The notes below the pieces were generated by a model that had not been told where the DNA came from, did not search any database, and was given only the letters and a program-made list of their open reading frames with translations. Below are positions 17,473 to 28,119 of a DNA stretch of 64,000 nt, in pieces. The stretch's first letter is position 1, and every line of letters starts with the position of its first letter. The position numbers were made by a program, and so were the translations under genes. Origin of the DNA: Lentisphaerota bacterium (lineage in GTDB: Bacteria; Verrucomicrobiota; Kiritimatiellia; UBA8416; JAIOPI01); contig JAIOPI010000040.1 in assembly GCA_021413965.1 (NCBI GenBank), positions 62,001-126,000 on the forward strand, written 5' to 3'.

Positions 17473-17485
17473 CGCCGGTCGCTGA

Positions 17486-18415
17486 TCAATCCTCGTAGTA
17501 CAGAAGCGTCGAAACGTAGCGCTCGCCGATGTCCGGCATGATCAGCACGATGAGCGTGTCCTCGTAGCCGGGCTGCAAAGCGAGCTTGCGCGCGGCGCAG
17601 GCCGCGGCACCCGATGAAATGCCGCAGACGATGCCTTCCTTGCGCCCGAACTCCTGACCCGCTGCGATGGCTTCGAAGCTATTGACGCGTACGACGTCAT
17701 CCACAAGATCGGGACGGTAGACGGCGGGCACGAATCCGGCACCGATGCCCTGGATCATGTGAGGTCCCGGCTTGCCGCCGGAGAGCACGGGCGATTCCTC
17801 GGGCTCGACCGCGACAACCTTGATCTTGGGGTTCTGTTCCTTGAGGTAGGCGCCAGCCCCGGAGATGGTGCCGCCCGTGCCGACTCCCGACACGAGGACA
17901 TCCACTTTGCCCTCGGTGGCGTTCCAGATCTCCGGCCCTGTGGTGCGGTAGTGCATCTGCGGGTTGGCCGGGTTCTGGAACTGCTGCGGCATGAAGGCGC
18001 CGGGCAGGTCGGCCATCAGGTCGTTGGCGGCTTCGATGGCGCCGTTCATGCCCTTGTGCCCCTCAGTCAGGACGAGTTCGGCGCCCAGTGCCTGCAGGGC
18101 CTTGCGGCGCTCGATGCTCATGGAAGAGGGCATGGTCAGCATGCAGCGATAGCCTTTTACCGCGGAAACCATGGCCAGTCCGATGCCGGTGTTGCCGGAT
18201 GTCGGCTCGATGATGGTCCCGCCCGGTTTGAGCCGGCCGTCCTTCTCGGCCGCCTCGATCATCGCCAGCCCGATGCGGTCCTTGACGCTCCAGCCAGGAT
18301 TGAAGGCTTCGAGTTTGGCCGCCAGTTTCGCGGGCAAGCCGGCCCCAAAGCGATTCAGCCGCAGCATGGGGGTATCGGCGATTAACTCGGTTACATTGTC
18401 GGCGAAGCGCGTCAT
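17486..18415 (-). CDS. cysK: Cysteine synthase (O-acetylserine sulfhydrylase)
   Basis: 309 residues. The PLP lysine is K45 in NPGWSVKDRIG, the substrate loop PTSGNTG is at 71-77, and the phosphate-binding GTGGTISG at 178-185. It joins O-acetylserine and sulfide to give cysteine in the cytoplasm. First gene of a minus-strand block followed by sulfite reductase and its electron donor, so sulfide production and capture are together. A 24-base dyad upstream (18456-18479) is a likely regulatory site. NPGW instead of the usual NPGG is a mild variation. Confidence 0.95.
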   Translation of the reverse strand: MTRFADNVTELIADTPMLRLNRFGAGLPAKLAAKLEAFNPGWSVKDRIGLAMIEAAEKDGRLKPGGTIIEPTSGNTGIGLAMVSAVKGYRCMLTMPSSMSIERRKALQALGAELVLTEGHKGMNGAIEAANDLMADLPGAFMPQQFQNPANPQMHYRTTGPEIWNATEGKVDVLVSGVGTGGTISGAGAYLKEQNPKIKVVAVEPEESPVLSGGKPGPHMIQGIGAGFVPAVYRPDLVDDVVRVNSFEAIAAGQEFGRKEGIVCGISSGAAACAARKLALQPGYEDTLIVLIMPDIGERYVSTLLYYED

Positions 18416-18455
18416 GCCAGAAGCCTGTCCCTGATAAACAATACTTTTCCTATGG

Positions 18456-18479
18456 GATTTGTTATGTATATTACAAATC
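18456..18479. promoter_or_regulatory. Dyad operator upstream of cysK
   Basis: GATTTGT (18456-18462) and ACAAATC (18473-18479) form a 7-bp dyad around an AT-rich 10-base core. It lies 41 bases before the cysK start in an otherwise GC-rich region. The AT-rich stretch probably also holds the promoter. A sulfur-responsive regulator of LysR or Rrf2 type would fit; which one is not visible. Confidence 0.5.
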
Positions 18480-18530
18480 TATCGCTGCTGCCGTCAACGC
18501 CAAATGTCTGTTGTGAAGGGCGGATTCGGC

Positions 18531-19442
18531 TCACGCGTTCCGAAACGCGTTCCGGGTCAGGTCCGCCAGTGCGCTCACCAGACCGGGATCGTCATTCAGC
18601 ATGGCGATCCGCTCCAGCTGCAGCCCCTTGCGCCCGGCGGCGGCCCTGGCCTCCACGTCAATATCGTAGAGCACCTCAAGATGGTCGGCCACAAACCCGA
18701 TGACGCAGATCAGCACGCGCTTTTCGCCGCGCTCGGCAAGTTGATCCACCATGGTGACGATATCGGGCCCGAGCCAAGGCTCCGGTGTTCGCCCTGCGCT
18801 CTGGTAGGCAATACCCCATTTCGACAGGCCAAGCCGGGTCGCGATCAGGCGACCGGTTTCCTCGAGCTGGGCGGGGTAGGGGTCCTGCCACTCGCGGATG
18901 CGCTCGGGAAGGCTGTGCGCGGTGAAGAGCACATGCGGCTCGCCGCTGGGCCCTGCGGGGAACTTCTGGCGTGCCTCCTGGACGCGCGCCACGAGCGCCG
19001 CGATATAGGCCGGATGCGTGTGCCAGGACTCAATGCGCCGGAAATGGATGTCCGTCTTCGTCTCCGCCACGGCTTCGTCCAGCCTCAGCAGGTATTGCCC
19101 GATGCTCATGCGCGAGTAGTGCGGTGCCAGCACGAGGGCCGCCGCGTCGCGCACGCCGTCCCGCGCCATGGCCGCCACAGCCTCCCGAATCCAGGGCGTC
19201 CAGTGGCGCATGCCGACATAGACGCGGGTGCCGTCGCCGAGGCTCGCGGCCAGGGCGGTCGCCTGCCGGTTGGTGATGTCGAGCAACGGGGATTTGCCGC
19301 CGATCGCCTCGTAGCGCCCCATCAGCTCCGCCAGCAATTCCGGCGACGGTTTGCGCCCGCGCCGGATGTCGGTGTAGAACGGCTCCACATCCGCCAGGGA
19401 GTTGGGCGCGCCATAGGCCATGAGTAGAACGCCGCGATGCAT
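18531..19442 (-). CDS. hemH: Ferrochelatase, probably coproporphyrin type
   Basis: 303 residues, the short form without C-terminal extension. Signatures are LLMAYGAPNSL, APHYSRMSIGQY (His108), FTAHSLPERI (catalytic His176) and FVADHLEVLYDID with the acidic residue that works with it. It inserts Fe2+ into a porphyrin. Because hemQ (coproheme decarboxylase) lies in the same block, the substrate is likely coproporphyrin III rather than protoporphyrin IX (CpfC). HemE is 93 bases upstream. Confidence 0.9.
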   Translation of the reverse strand: MHRGVLLMAYGAPNSLADVEPFYTDIRRGRKPSPELLAELMGRYEAIGGKSPLLDITNRQATALAASLGDGTRVYVGMRHWTPWIREAVAAMARDGVRDAAALVLAPHYSRMSIGQYLLRLDEAVAETKTDIHFRRIESWHTHPAYIAALVARVQEARQKFPAGPSGEPHVLFTAHSLPERIREWQDPYPAQLEETGRLIATRLGLSKWGIAYQSAGRTPEPWLGPDIVTMVDQLAERGEKRVLICVIGFVADHLEVLYDIDVEARAAAGRKGLQLERIAMLNDDPGLVSALADLTRNAFRNA

Positions 19443-19535
19443 GGCCAGCCACTCTAGCGGAAGTCCGTGCGCGACGCAAACAAGGTTGGCAGGGGCACGA
19501 TGTGCGCTCGGCCCGGCGGGGCGCCTCGCCCCACC

Positions 19536-20588
19536 TCAGGCCGCGGCGGGTGTGATCGGTGCGTGCTCGTGCACGAGGCGGGTCAGGCGCTGCAGGATCT
19601 CCACGGGTGTCTGCGGCAGCACGCCGTGGCCGAGGTTGAAGATGAAGCCCGGTCTGTCCACCTGCGCGAGGATGCGCCGTGCGCGGGTGTCGATCAGGTC
19701 CCAGGGGCCGAGCAGCAGACCGGGGTCCAGGTTGCCTTGCACGGCCACTTCATAGTTCAACCGCCACCACGCGCTCGCCACCTCGACGCGCCAGTCCAGC
19801 CCAATCACGTTGCCGCCGGCGGCGCGCAGGGATTCCAGCAGGTGGCCCGTGTCGACGCCGAAATGGAGCAGGGGCACGTTGGTCAGGCGCTGGACTTCCG
19901 TGAACAGGGCCTGCATGTGGGGCAGCACGAACATGTCGTAATCCGCGCGCGTCAACTGGCCGACCCAGCTGTCGAAGACCTGAAGCGCCTGGGCGCCGGA
20001 CTGCGCCTGGAAGGCGAGATATGCGGCCATGCCGGCGGTGAGCGTTTCCATGAGCCGGTGCCACAGGGCGGTTTCGCCGTACATCAAGCCCCGGACGCGG
20101 GCGTAGTGTTTCGACGGACCGCCCTCCACCAGGTAGCACGCGAGCGTGAATGGAGCCCCGCAGAAACCGATCAGCGGTACGTTCAAGGCCTGGCGCAGCA
20201 GGCGGATGGTTTCGCCGACGTGCGGCAGGACGGTCGTAAAATCCGGCGTGTGCAGGCGCGCGATGTCCGCGGCGGTGCGTACCGGCGTTTCGGTGCGGGG
20301 GCCGACGCCGTCGCGGATTTCGAACGGCACCCCCATCGGCCCGAGCGGTGTGATGATGTCCGAAAAAAGAATGGCCGCGTCGACGCCGAGCTGTTGTACG
20401 GGCAGCAGCGTCACTTCGGTGCAGAGTTCCGGGCTGGCGACGATGTCGAGCAGCGAGCGGTTGGCCTTGATGGCCCGGTACTCCGGCTGGTAGCGGCCGG
20501 CCTGGCGCATGTACCAGACGGGCAGACGCGGTACGGCCTGCTTGCGGCAGGCGCGGAGGAACGTGTCGTTGAAGGGAGTCGCGGCCAT
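19536..20588 (-). CDS. hemE: Uroporphyrinogen decarboxylase
   Basis: 350 residues from ATG 20588; a TTG at 20594 overlapping the previous stop is an alternative. The substrate-binding MRQAGRY is at 27-33, the active-site Asp lies in FSDI (75-78), and GFCGAPFTLA at 141-150. It decarboxylates uroporphyrinogen III to coproporphyrinogen III in the cytoplasm, the last step shared before the branch used here. It follows hemQ by 2 bases and precedes hemH. Confidence 0.95.
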   Translation of the reverse strand: MAATPFNDTFLRACRKQAVPRLPVWYMRQAGRYQPEYRAIKANRSLLDIVASPELCTEVTLLPVQQLGVDAAILFSDIITPLGPMGVPFEIRDGVGPRTETPVRTAADIARLHTPDFTTVLPHVGETIRLLRQALNVPLIGFCGAPFTLACYLVEGGPSKHYARVRGLMYGETALWHRLMETLTAGMAAYLAFQAQSGAQALQVFDSWVGQLTRADYDMFVLPHMQALFTEVQRLTNVPLLHFGVDTGHLLESLRAAGGNVIGLDWRVEVASAWWRLNYEVAVQGNLDPGLLLGPWDLIDTRARRILAQVDRPGFIFNLGHGVLPQTPVEILQRLTRLVHEHAPITPAAA

Positions 20589-20590
20589 GG

Positions 20591-21322
20591 TCAAGGCCTG
20601 CTTGGTGTTGGAGGTTCAGCTGCCGGCGTGGACGCCCCGCCGAAGATCTCGACCAGCTGGTCCGCCGTGCGGAGCGTGCCGGTGATGATCGGCGTGTCCA
20701 GCAGGGTGAAGGCGCGTGCCGCCGTCGAGCGCAGGGCCTGCACCAGGTCGGAGAAGAGCGGCAGGTCATCCATTTCGTAAGCCACGACGAATTCCTGGTC
20801 CTGGATGCCGAAGGAATAGAGAAGGAGCTGCTTGATGGACGGGTAGGTCTTGCCGAGGCGGATGTGCTCGGTCATCAGCTGCTGCCGATCCTCGCGCGAT
20901 TTCAGGTACCATTCCACGGTTTTGGAGAACGGATAGATGACGAAATAGGGCTTGCGATCCGCGTCGTACGGATTGATCTCCTGCGGATTCTCGTGCTGGC
21001 GCACATACATGGACGGCTTGGTGATGCCGGTCAGGATTGCCGGTGTGCGCACATGCTGGCGGAAGGGGGTCACGCGCCGCGCGAAGTTCGCGAAGAATTC
21101 GTCCGGGGCGGGCAACGTTTCGCAATCGGCCGTGGACCAGACGAGGAAATCGTACTCGGACCGGGCGGGAAAGACTTGGTAGAGCGAGACGGAGCGGCCG
21201 GTCTGGGCGAGCGCGGCAAACAGCTCGCGAAGCCAGGGCCGCTTCTCGGCGGGCGGCAGTTGCCAGAAGGAATCCTGAAAGGCGAAGGTGGTGTAGCTGA
21301 CAAGTATGCGTGGTGCTGCCAT
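20591..21322 (-). CDS. hemQ: Coproheme decarboxylase (chlorite dismutase family)
   Basis: 243 residues from ATG 21322 with GGAG 8 bases upstream; the longer frame to 21424 lacks a site. The family block YPFSKTVEWY (130-139) contains the catalytic Tyr/Lys pair, and TEHIRLGKTYPSI supplies the proximal haem His153. FGIQDQEFVVAYE follows. It converts iron-coproporphyrin III to haem b with peroxide. The chlorite-dismutase Arg is not evident, so detoxification of chlorite is unlikely. First gene of the haem block hemQ-hemE-hemH. Confidence 0.88.
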   Translation of the reverse strand: MAAPRILVSYTTFAFQDSFWQLPPAEKRPWLRELFAALAQTGRSVSLYQVFPARSEYDFLVWSTADCETLPAPDEFFANFARRVTPFRQHVRTPAILTGITKPSMYVRQHENPQEINPYDADRKPYFVIYPFSKTVEWYLKSREDRQQLMTEHIRLGKTYPSIKQLLLYSFGIQDQEFVVAYEMDDLPLFSDLVQALRSTAARAFTLLDTPIITGTLRTADQLVEIFGGASTPAAEPPTPSRP

Positions 21323-21491
21323 GTGTGTCGCTCCAAAAGGCTGACAACCTAGCCCGCCTGAGTCCTGAGCGCAAGCGCCGTGATGCAGCCGCGTCGATGC
21401 CGGACCTGGCCGATTCCCGTCCAAGCTTGCTTGACAAGCGCGTTGGCTTCTTCTCTTCTAGGGCGTTTGGAAGGAGGGCTGAGATTCCGGT

Positions 21492-22769
21492 ATGAGTGCA
21501 GCATGGCTAAGCTTGGCGGTTTTTGTTGTGGCCTACGCGCTCTTTGTGGTTTTCCCGACCCGGCGCTCGTGGGTGGCCTGCGGGGGCGCCGTCCTCATGG
21601 TGCTGCTGGGCCTCGTGGGCTGGCGCGAGGCGCTGCTCGAGAAGATCAGTTGGAATGTCATGGGGCTCTTCTTCGGCACCCTCGTGCTGGCGGAGTTCTT
21701 CATGCTCTCGCGGGTGCCGGCGGTGATGGCCGAGTGGCTGGTCGACCGCACGTCGACGGCCCGCGCGGCCATGCTGGTGCTCTGCGCCCTGTCCGGCGTG
21801 ATTTCCATGTTCGTCGAGAACGTGGCCGTCGTGCTGCTCGTGGCACCCGTGGCCCTGAGCCTGTCGGACAAACTGAAGCTCAATCCCGTGCCGCTCCTGA
21901 TCGGCATTGCCGTCAGCAGCAATCTGCAAGGCACGGCCACCATGATCGGCGATCCTCCCAGCATGATCCTGGCGGGCTACTTGCGCATGGGGTTCTTCGA
22001 CTTCTTCTGGTGGCAGGGCAAGCCGGGCATCTTCTTTGCGGTGCAGGTGGGGGCCGTGGTTTCGTTGATGGTGCTGGCCTGGATTTACCGGCGCCACCAC
22101 GAGGCCATCGCGATGCTCGCCGTCGAGCGCGCCCGCTCCTGGGTGCCGTCATGGCTGCTGGGGGCCCTGGTGGCGGGGCTGTCTGTGGCGACCCTGTTCG
22201 ATCCGGAATTCAAGTGGTTTGCCGGCGTCTTCACCATGGCGCTTGCCGGCATCGGCGTGGCGTGGTTTTTCGGCGTGGCCAAATGGGAGAACCCCCGGCA
22301 CCTGTTTCGCTCCCTCGACTGGGATACCACCTTCTTCCTGATCGGCGTGTTCGTGCTCGTCGGCGGGCTCAGCGATTCCGGCTGGATTGACCGCGTGGCC
22401 GCCGGGATCGCCAGCGCCGTCGGCGGCAACGTCGGCCTGGCCTTCGTGCTGATCGTCGTACTGTCGGTGGTCATCTCCGGCTTCGTCGACAACGTGCCGT
22501 TCCTGCTCACGATGATCCCGGCCGTGCAGAAAGTGGCGGATCACATGGACGTCGAGGTGCCGCTGCTCATGTTCGGGCTGCTGATTGGCGCCTGCCTCGG
22601 CGGCAACCTGACGCCGATTGGAGCCTCGGCGAACGTCGTCACGCTTGGTATTCTCCGCAAACGGGGCCATGTGGTCGGTTTCGGCGAGTTCATGCGCATC
22701 GGCATCCCGTTCACGCTGGTCGCCGTGTTGGCGGCCTGTGCCTTTGTGTGGTGGGTGTGGGCGCCATGA
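21492..22769 (+). CDS. ArsB/NhaD-type ion transporter
   Basis: 425 residues with about 11-12 hydrophobic segments. The duplicated ion-transporter signature is visible: SGVISMFVENVAVVLL near 97-112 and VVISGFVDNVPFLLTM near 315-330. SSNLQGTATMIGDPPSMIL and GGNLTPIGASANVV are the two polar hairpins of the ArsB/NhaD/citrate superfamily. It probably exchanges Na+ and H+ or moves an anion across the inner membrane; substrate is undecided. Divergent from hemQ. A DUF502 membrane protein follows 24 bases later. Confidence 0.8.
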   Translation: MSAAWLSLAVFVVAYALFVVFPTRRSWVACGGAVLMVLLGLVGWREALLEKISWNVMGLFFGTLVLAEFFMLSRVPAVMAEWLVDRTSTARAAMLVLCALSGVISMFVENVAVVLLVAPVALSLSDKLKLNPVPLLIGIAVSSNLQGTATMIGDPPSMILAGYLRMGFFDFFWWQGKPGIFFAVQVGAVVSLMVLAWIYRRHHEAIAMLAVERARSWVPSWLLGALVAGLSVATLFDPEFKWFAGVFTMALAGIGVAWFFGVAKWENPRHLFRSLDWDTTFFLIGVFVLVGGLSDSGWIDRVAAGIASAVGGNVGLAFVLIVVLSVVISGFVDNVPFLLTMIPAVQKVADHMDVEVPLLMFGLLIGACLGGNLTPIGASANVVTLGILRKRGHVVGFGEFMRIGIPFTLVAVLAACAFVWWVWAP

Positions 22770-22793
22770 GGCGCGGCGGCGAGAGGCGAGGTC

Positions 22794-23441
22794 ATGACGG
22801 ATGCGGATAAGTCCATGGGGGCGCAGGTTCAAAAACACCTGCGCACTCGTCTCGTGTCGGGCGTGCTGGTGCTCGTTCCCCTGGCCGTCACCTACTTCAT
22901 CCTGAGGGTGTTGTTCCACTCCCTTACCTCCTTCATGTTGCCCCTGCTGAAGCCCGTGCTGGGGCACCTGCCGGATTACGTCCTGACCCTGATCGCGCTC
23001 GTGGCGACCGTGGCGCTCGTCTACGTCGTCGGTCTCATCACGACGCACTTCGTCGGGCGGCGCATCATCCACCTGGGCGAGTCCATCATTCTCAAGGTGC
23101 CGATTGCCAAGTCCATCTATGCCGCTTCGAAGCAAGTGGTGGACACGTTTTCCGCCGGTAACCGCAATGCCTTCAAGGCGGTGGTGATGGTGGACTTTCC
23201 GCACGCCGGCTCCCAGGTGATCGGCTTCGCCACCGGCACGTTTACGGACACCGGTGGGCGCTCGCAGTACTGCGTGTTCGTGCCCACCACGCCCAACCCC
23301 ACCTCCGGATTCCTGCTGATTTTTCCAGCCGACCAGGTGCGCTTCACGGACCTCTCCGTGGAGGACGGCATCAAGATGATCGTGTCGGGGGGCGTGCTGG
23401 TGCCCCCGCGTTATGCCATTCTGCCGCCGCCGGCGGTGTGA
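22794..23441 (+). CDS. DUF502 family membrane protein
   Basis: 215 residues with two N-terminal transmembrane segments (about 21-45 and 62-85), then a soluble domain. The family signatures GLITTHFVGRRII, VPIAKSIYAASKQVVDTF and PTTPNPTSGFLLIFP are clear. DUF502 proteins are widespread inner-membrane proteins of unknown role. It is probably co-transcribed with the transporter upstream and thiI downstream. Confidence 0.85.
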   Translation: MTDADKSMGAQVQKHLRTRLVSGVLVLVPLAVTYFILRVLFHSLTSFMLPLLKPVLGHLPDYVLTLIALVATVALVYVVGLITTHFVGRRIIHLGESIILKVPIAKSIYAASKQVVDTFSAGNRNAFKAVVMVDFPHAGSQVIGFATGTFTDTGGRSQYCVFVPTTPNPTSGFLLIFPADQVRFTDLSVEDGIKMIVSGGVLVPPRYAILPPPAV

Positions 23442-23493
23442 GCGCGGCGCGGCCGCGATCCGACCGACGCGCAGGCGGAGAAAGACGGTTTTG

Positions 23494-24657
23494 ATGATGC
23501 AGGACTTCAGTAACATCGTGGTGCACTACGCGGAGATCGGGCTCAAGGCGCAGAACCGCGGCTACTTCGAAAAGCTGCTGCTGCGCAATATTCACCGCAA
23601 GCTCGGTGACGCCTACCTGGCCGGCCGGCGCGAGTCCGGCCAGCTCACGCTGGCGCTGCGTGCGGACGCCGACCGCGCCGCGGTCTGCGACACCCTCGGG
23701 CGCATTCCCGGCATCGCCTACTTCTGCCCCGCCTGGAGCATCCGGGCCGACATGGAGGTCTTCAAAGCCACGGCGATCGCGCTGCTGACCGGCCGCACGT
23801 TCACCACCTTCAAGGTCGACACGCATCGTCCCCACAAGCAGAACCCGTTCAAATCCATGCAGGTGAACCGGGAGCTGGGCGCGGCCATCTGGAATGCGTT
23901 TCCCGGGAAGAAGGTCAAGCTGGCCGACCCGGATGTGGTCGTGAAGCTGGAGCTGACGGAAAAGGCCACCTACATGTCCGTGGACCGCTATCCCGGCGTG
24001 GGCGGGTTGCCAACCAATGCGCGACAGCGCGTGGTGGCCCTGATCTCGGGCGGGCTGGACAGCCCGGTGGCCGCGTACCTCATGATGAAGCGCGGCTGCG
24101 AAGTGGAGCTGGTGCACTTTCAGAATCAGAGCCAGGTTACCGCGGCGGTGGAGGACAAGATCGTGCAACTTGCCCGGCAGCTGGCGCGCTACCAGATCCA
24201 CACGCGGCTGCACATCGTGCCCTTCGAGGACCTGCAGCGCGAGATCATCAAGGGGGTGCACGCGACATTGCGCATGCTCTTGTACCGGCGGCTGATGCTC
24301 GACCTCGCCGGGCGGCTGGCCGCCACGCGCCGCGCCAAGTTCCTCGTGACGGGCGACTCGTTTTCGCAGGTGGCCTCGCAAACCTACGACAACCTGGCCG
24401 CCACCTATGCGAACTGTCCGATGCCGGTGTTGGCGCCGCTGATCGGGCTCGACAAGCGCGAGATCGTGGCCATCGCGGAAGGCATTGGCACCTACGCGGT
24501 GTCGTCCCAGCCGTACGAGGACTGCTGCAGCTTCTTTGTGCCGAAGCATCCGGAGTTGCATGCCCAGGCCGTGGGGCTGAGCCGGGTCGCGGCGGATCTC
24601 CCCCTCGAGCCGCTCATCGCACAGGCCCTCGCGCAGACCCGCGTGAGCGAGTTCTAA
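23494..24657 (+). CDS. thiI: tRNA 4-thiouridine synthase ThiI
   Basis: 387 residues. ATG 23494 is chosen over 23413 because GGAGAAAG precedes it and the ferredoxin-like domain starts here (NIVVHYAEIGLKAQNRGYF). THUMP domain about 60-165, then the PP-loop SGGLDSP at 185-191. QPYEDCCSFFVPKHP keeps the Cys that helps sulfur transfer. The rhodanese domain of the E. coli protein is absent, as in Gram-positive forms, so tRNA s4U8 synthesis is expected while a role in thiamine synthesis is less likely. Confidence 0.92.
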   Translation: MMQDFSNIVVHYAEIGLKAQNRGYFEKLLLRNIHRKLGDAYLAGRRESGQLTLALRADADRAAVCDTLGRIPGIAYFCPAWSIRADMEVFKATAIALLTGRTFTTFKVDTHRPHKQNPFKSMQVNRELGAAIWNAFPGKKVKLADPDVVVKLELTEKATYMSVDRYPGVGGLPTNARQRVVALISGGLDSPVAAYLMMKRGCEVELVHFQNQSQVTAAVEDKIVQLARQLARYQIHTRLHIVPFEDLQREIIKGVHATLRMLLYRRLMLDLAGRLAATRRAKFLVTGDSFSQVASQTYDNLAATYANCPMPVLAPLIGLDKREIVAIAEGIGTYAVSSQPYEDCCSFFVPKHPELHAQAVGLSRVAADLPLEPLIAQALAQTRVSEF

Positions 24658-24688
24658 CTCGCGGTGCGTGCGCGGCGGCGGAGCTGGG

Positions 24689-24821
24689 CGATGGCGATTC
24701 GGAAGTTTGCCAACTCGCCGTTGCCGTTCACGTCGTGCGCGATTTTCACAATCCGAACTCGCCATCACCCCGCCAGTCCGACTGCGGGGTGATCGGCGAG
24801 GCGAACGCGGTGGGCGTTTGG
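24689..24821. repeat. Decayed copy of the mosaic repeat middle module
   Basis: GAACTCGCCATCACCCCGCC, then GCGGGGTGATCGGCGAGGCG and GCGGTGGGCGTTTGG (24807-24821, 13 of 15 bases of the motif GTGGTGTGCGTTTGG). The order and orientation match the middle segment of the arrays at 37.7 kb and 39.2 kb. It fills the gap between the convergent thiI and kamA genes. Confidence 0.75.
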
Positions 24822-24872
24822 TGGTCACGGACTCCGCGTCGCCGCCGCGCGGCGGCTCATCGGCTCGCCGTC

Positions 24873-25985
24873 TCAGGCGGGGTCGTGGTAGCGGTAGATC
24901 CTGCCCTCGTAGTTGCGCAGCAGGAGCTCCGCGCCGTCGCGGCCTTCGATGAAGCTGGGGCCGATGGGCACCTTGCCCCCGCCGCCAGGGGCGTCCAGCA
25001 TCAGCGTCGGAATCGCAAATCCCGTCGTGCGCCCGTGCAGCTCGCGGATGATCTGCTGCCCCGTGGCCACCGGCGTGCGGAAATGCGCCGAGCCCACGAT
25101 CGGATCGCACTGGTGCAGGTAGTAGGGCATCACGCGCAGCGCCACGAGCCCCTCGAACAGTCGCTTGAGCGTGGCCGTGTCATCGTTCACGCCTTTCAGC
25201 AGCACGGTCTGGCTGACCATGGGCAGCCCGGCGTCGGCGGCGCGGTTGCAGGCGCGCTGCATGGCGGGCGCGAGCTCGTTCGGGTGCGTGACGTGAAGGC
25301 TCAGCCAGAGCGGCGCATGCCGGCGCAGCATGCGCACCAGGGCCGGCGTGAGACGTTGCGGCAGCACGGCGGGCAGCTTCGTGCCGATGCGTAGAATCTG
25401 CACATGGGGGATGGCGCGCAGCCGTGTCAGCAGCCAGTCGAGGCGCGCGTCGGCCAGAGTCAGCGGGTCGCCTCCCGTCACGAGCACGTCGCGGATGGCC
25501 GGATGTTCCGCGATGTAGCGCAGCCCCTCCTCCCAGGTGGCATTGGGCGCGGTGAGCTTGCCGCTGCCCACGACGCGGGCCCGCGTGCAGTAGCGGCAGT
25601 AGGTGGCGCAAAAATCGGTGGCGAAGAACAGCACCTTGTCGGGGTAGGTGTGCACGATGCCGCGCGCCGGCGTGTGGGCGTCCTCGCCGAGCGGGTCCCA
25701 GAACTCACCTGTGCCGAGCCGGTGCTCCTGGCCGCGCGGCACCATCGTCAGCCGCAGCGGGTCGTGCGGGTCGGCCGGGTTCATCAGGCTGGCGTAATAG
25801 GGCGTAATGGAAAGGGGAAAGGGTTTCGCCGTCTGGGCAAAGGCGGCGCGCTCGTCCTCGGTGAGCGTGAAGACGCGCTCGAGCTGCGCCCGGGTGCGGA
25901 AGGCGTGGCTGAGCTGCCACTGCCAGTCCTGCCAGTCGCGCGCCGTGGCCTGCGGGAAAAACTGTTTTCTGAAGGTGCCGGACAT
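24873..25985 (-). CDS. kamA: Lysine 2,3-aminomutase (radical SAM)
   Basis: 370 residues. The radical-SAM cluster CATYCRYC uses C126, C130 and C133. The PLP lysine is K338 in DAPGGGGKVP. Both Asp residues that hold the substrate's epsilon-amino group in lysine 2,3-aminomutase are present (D294 in QCDPIVGSAHFRT, D331), which argues for a true lysine mutase rather than EpmB. It makes beta-lysine, used as osmolyte or to modify EF-P. Divergent from typA; no ablB acetyltransferase or efp gene is in the window. Confidence 0.85.
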   Translation of the reverse strand: MSGTFRKQFFPQATARDWQDWQWQLSHAFRTRAQLERVFTLTEDERAAFAQTAKPFPLSITPYYASLMNPADPHDPLRLTMVPRGQEHRLGTGEFWDPLGEDAHTPARGIVHTYPDKVLFFATDFCATYCRYCTRARVVGSGKLTAPNATWEEGLRYIAEHPAIRDVLVTGGDPLTLADARLDWLLTRLRAIPHVQILRIGTKLPAVLPQRLTPALVRMLRRHAPLWLSLHVTHPNELAPAMQRACNRAADAGLPMVSQTVLLKGVNDDTATLKRLFEGLVALRVMPYYLHQCDPIVGSAHFRTPVATGQQIIRELHGRTTGFAIPTLMLDAPGGGGKVPIGPSFIEGRDGAELLLRNYEGRIYRYHDPA

Positions 25986-26122
25986 GGCGGCGCATTATTC
26001 GGGAGGGGGGGGGCGGGGGCAAGGGGAATATCGGTGGCCAAACGCGTGCTTGCATCTTGCTGCGCTTCTGGTAGAGTTACGCGCCTTTTTGTACGCGCCC
26101 GGGAGGAGTAGAATAGTCGTTC

Positions 26123-27925
<1,803 letters not shown>

Positions 27926-28119
27926 GGAGGGCGGGCTGGCGCGGCGGCGCCGGTCCGTTAAAAATGTGCGCTTCCTTTGCCGCACCAAAGCGCGTACAGT
28001 AATTTTCAACCAGTTCTCTGCCGCACACGTCTCGGGCTGCGCGCACCATGCCATGGGGCGACCAGCGTTCAGTGGACGGCGCGTTCGCCATGGTGGCGGT
28101 CGCAGCGCATGGTTTCGCG

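Noticed and set aside
21431..21436. TTGACA as a -35 box before the ArsB/NhaD-like gene
   Set aside because: No matching -10 hexamer at 16-18 bases, so I do not call a promoter.
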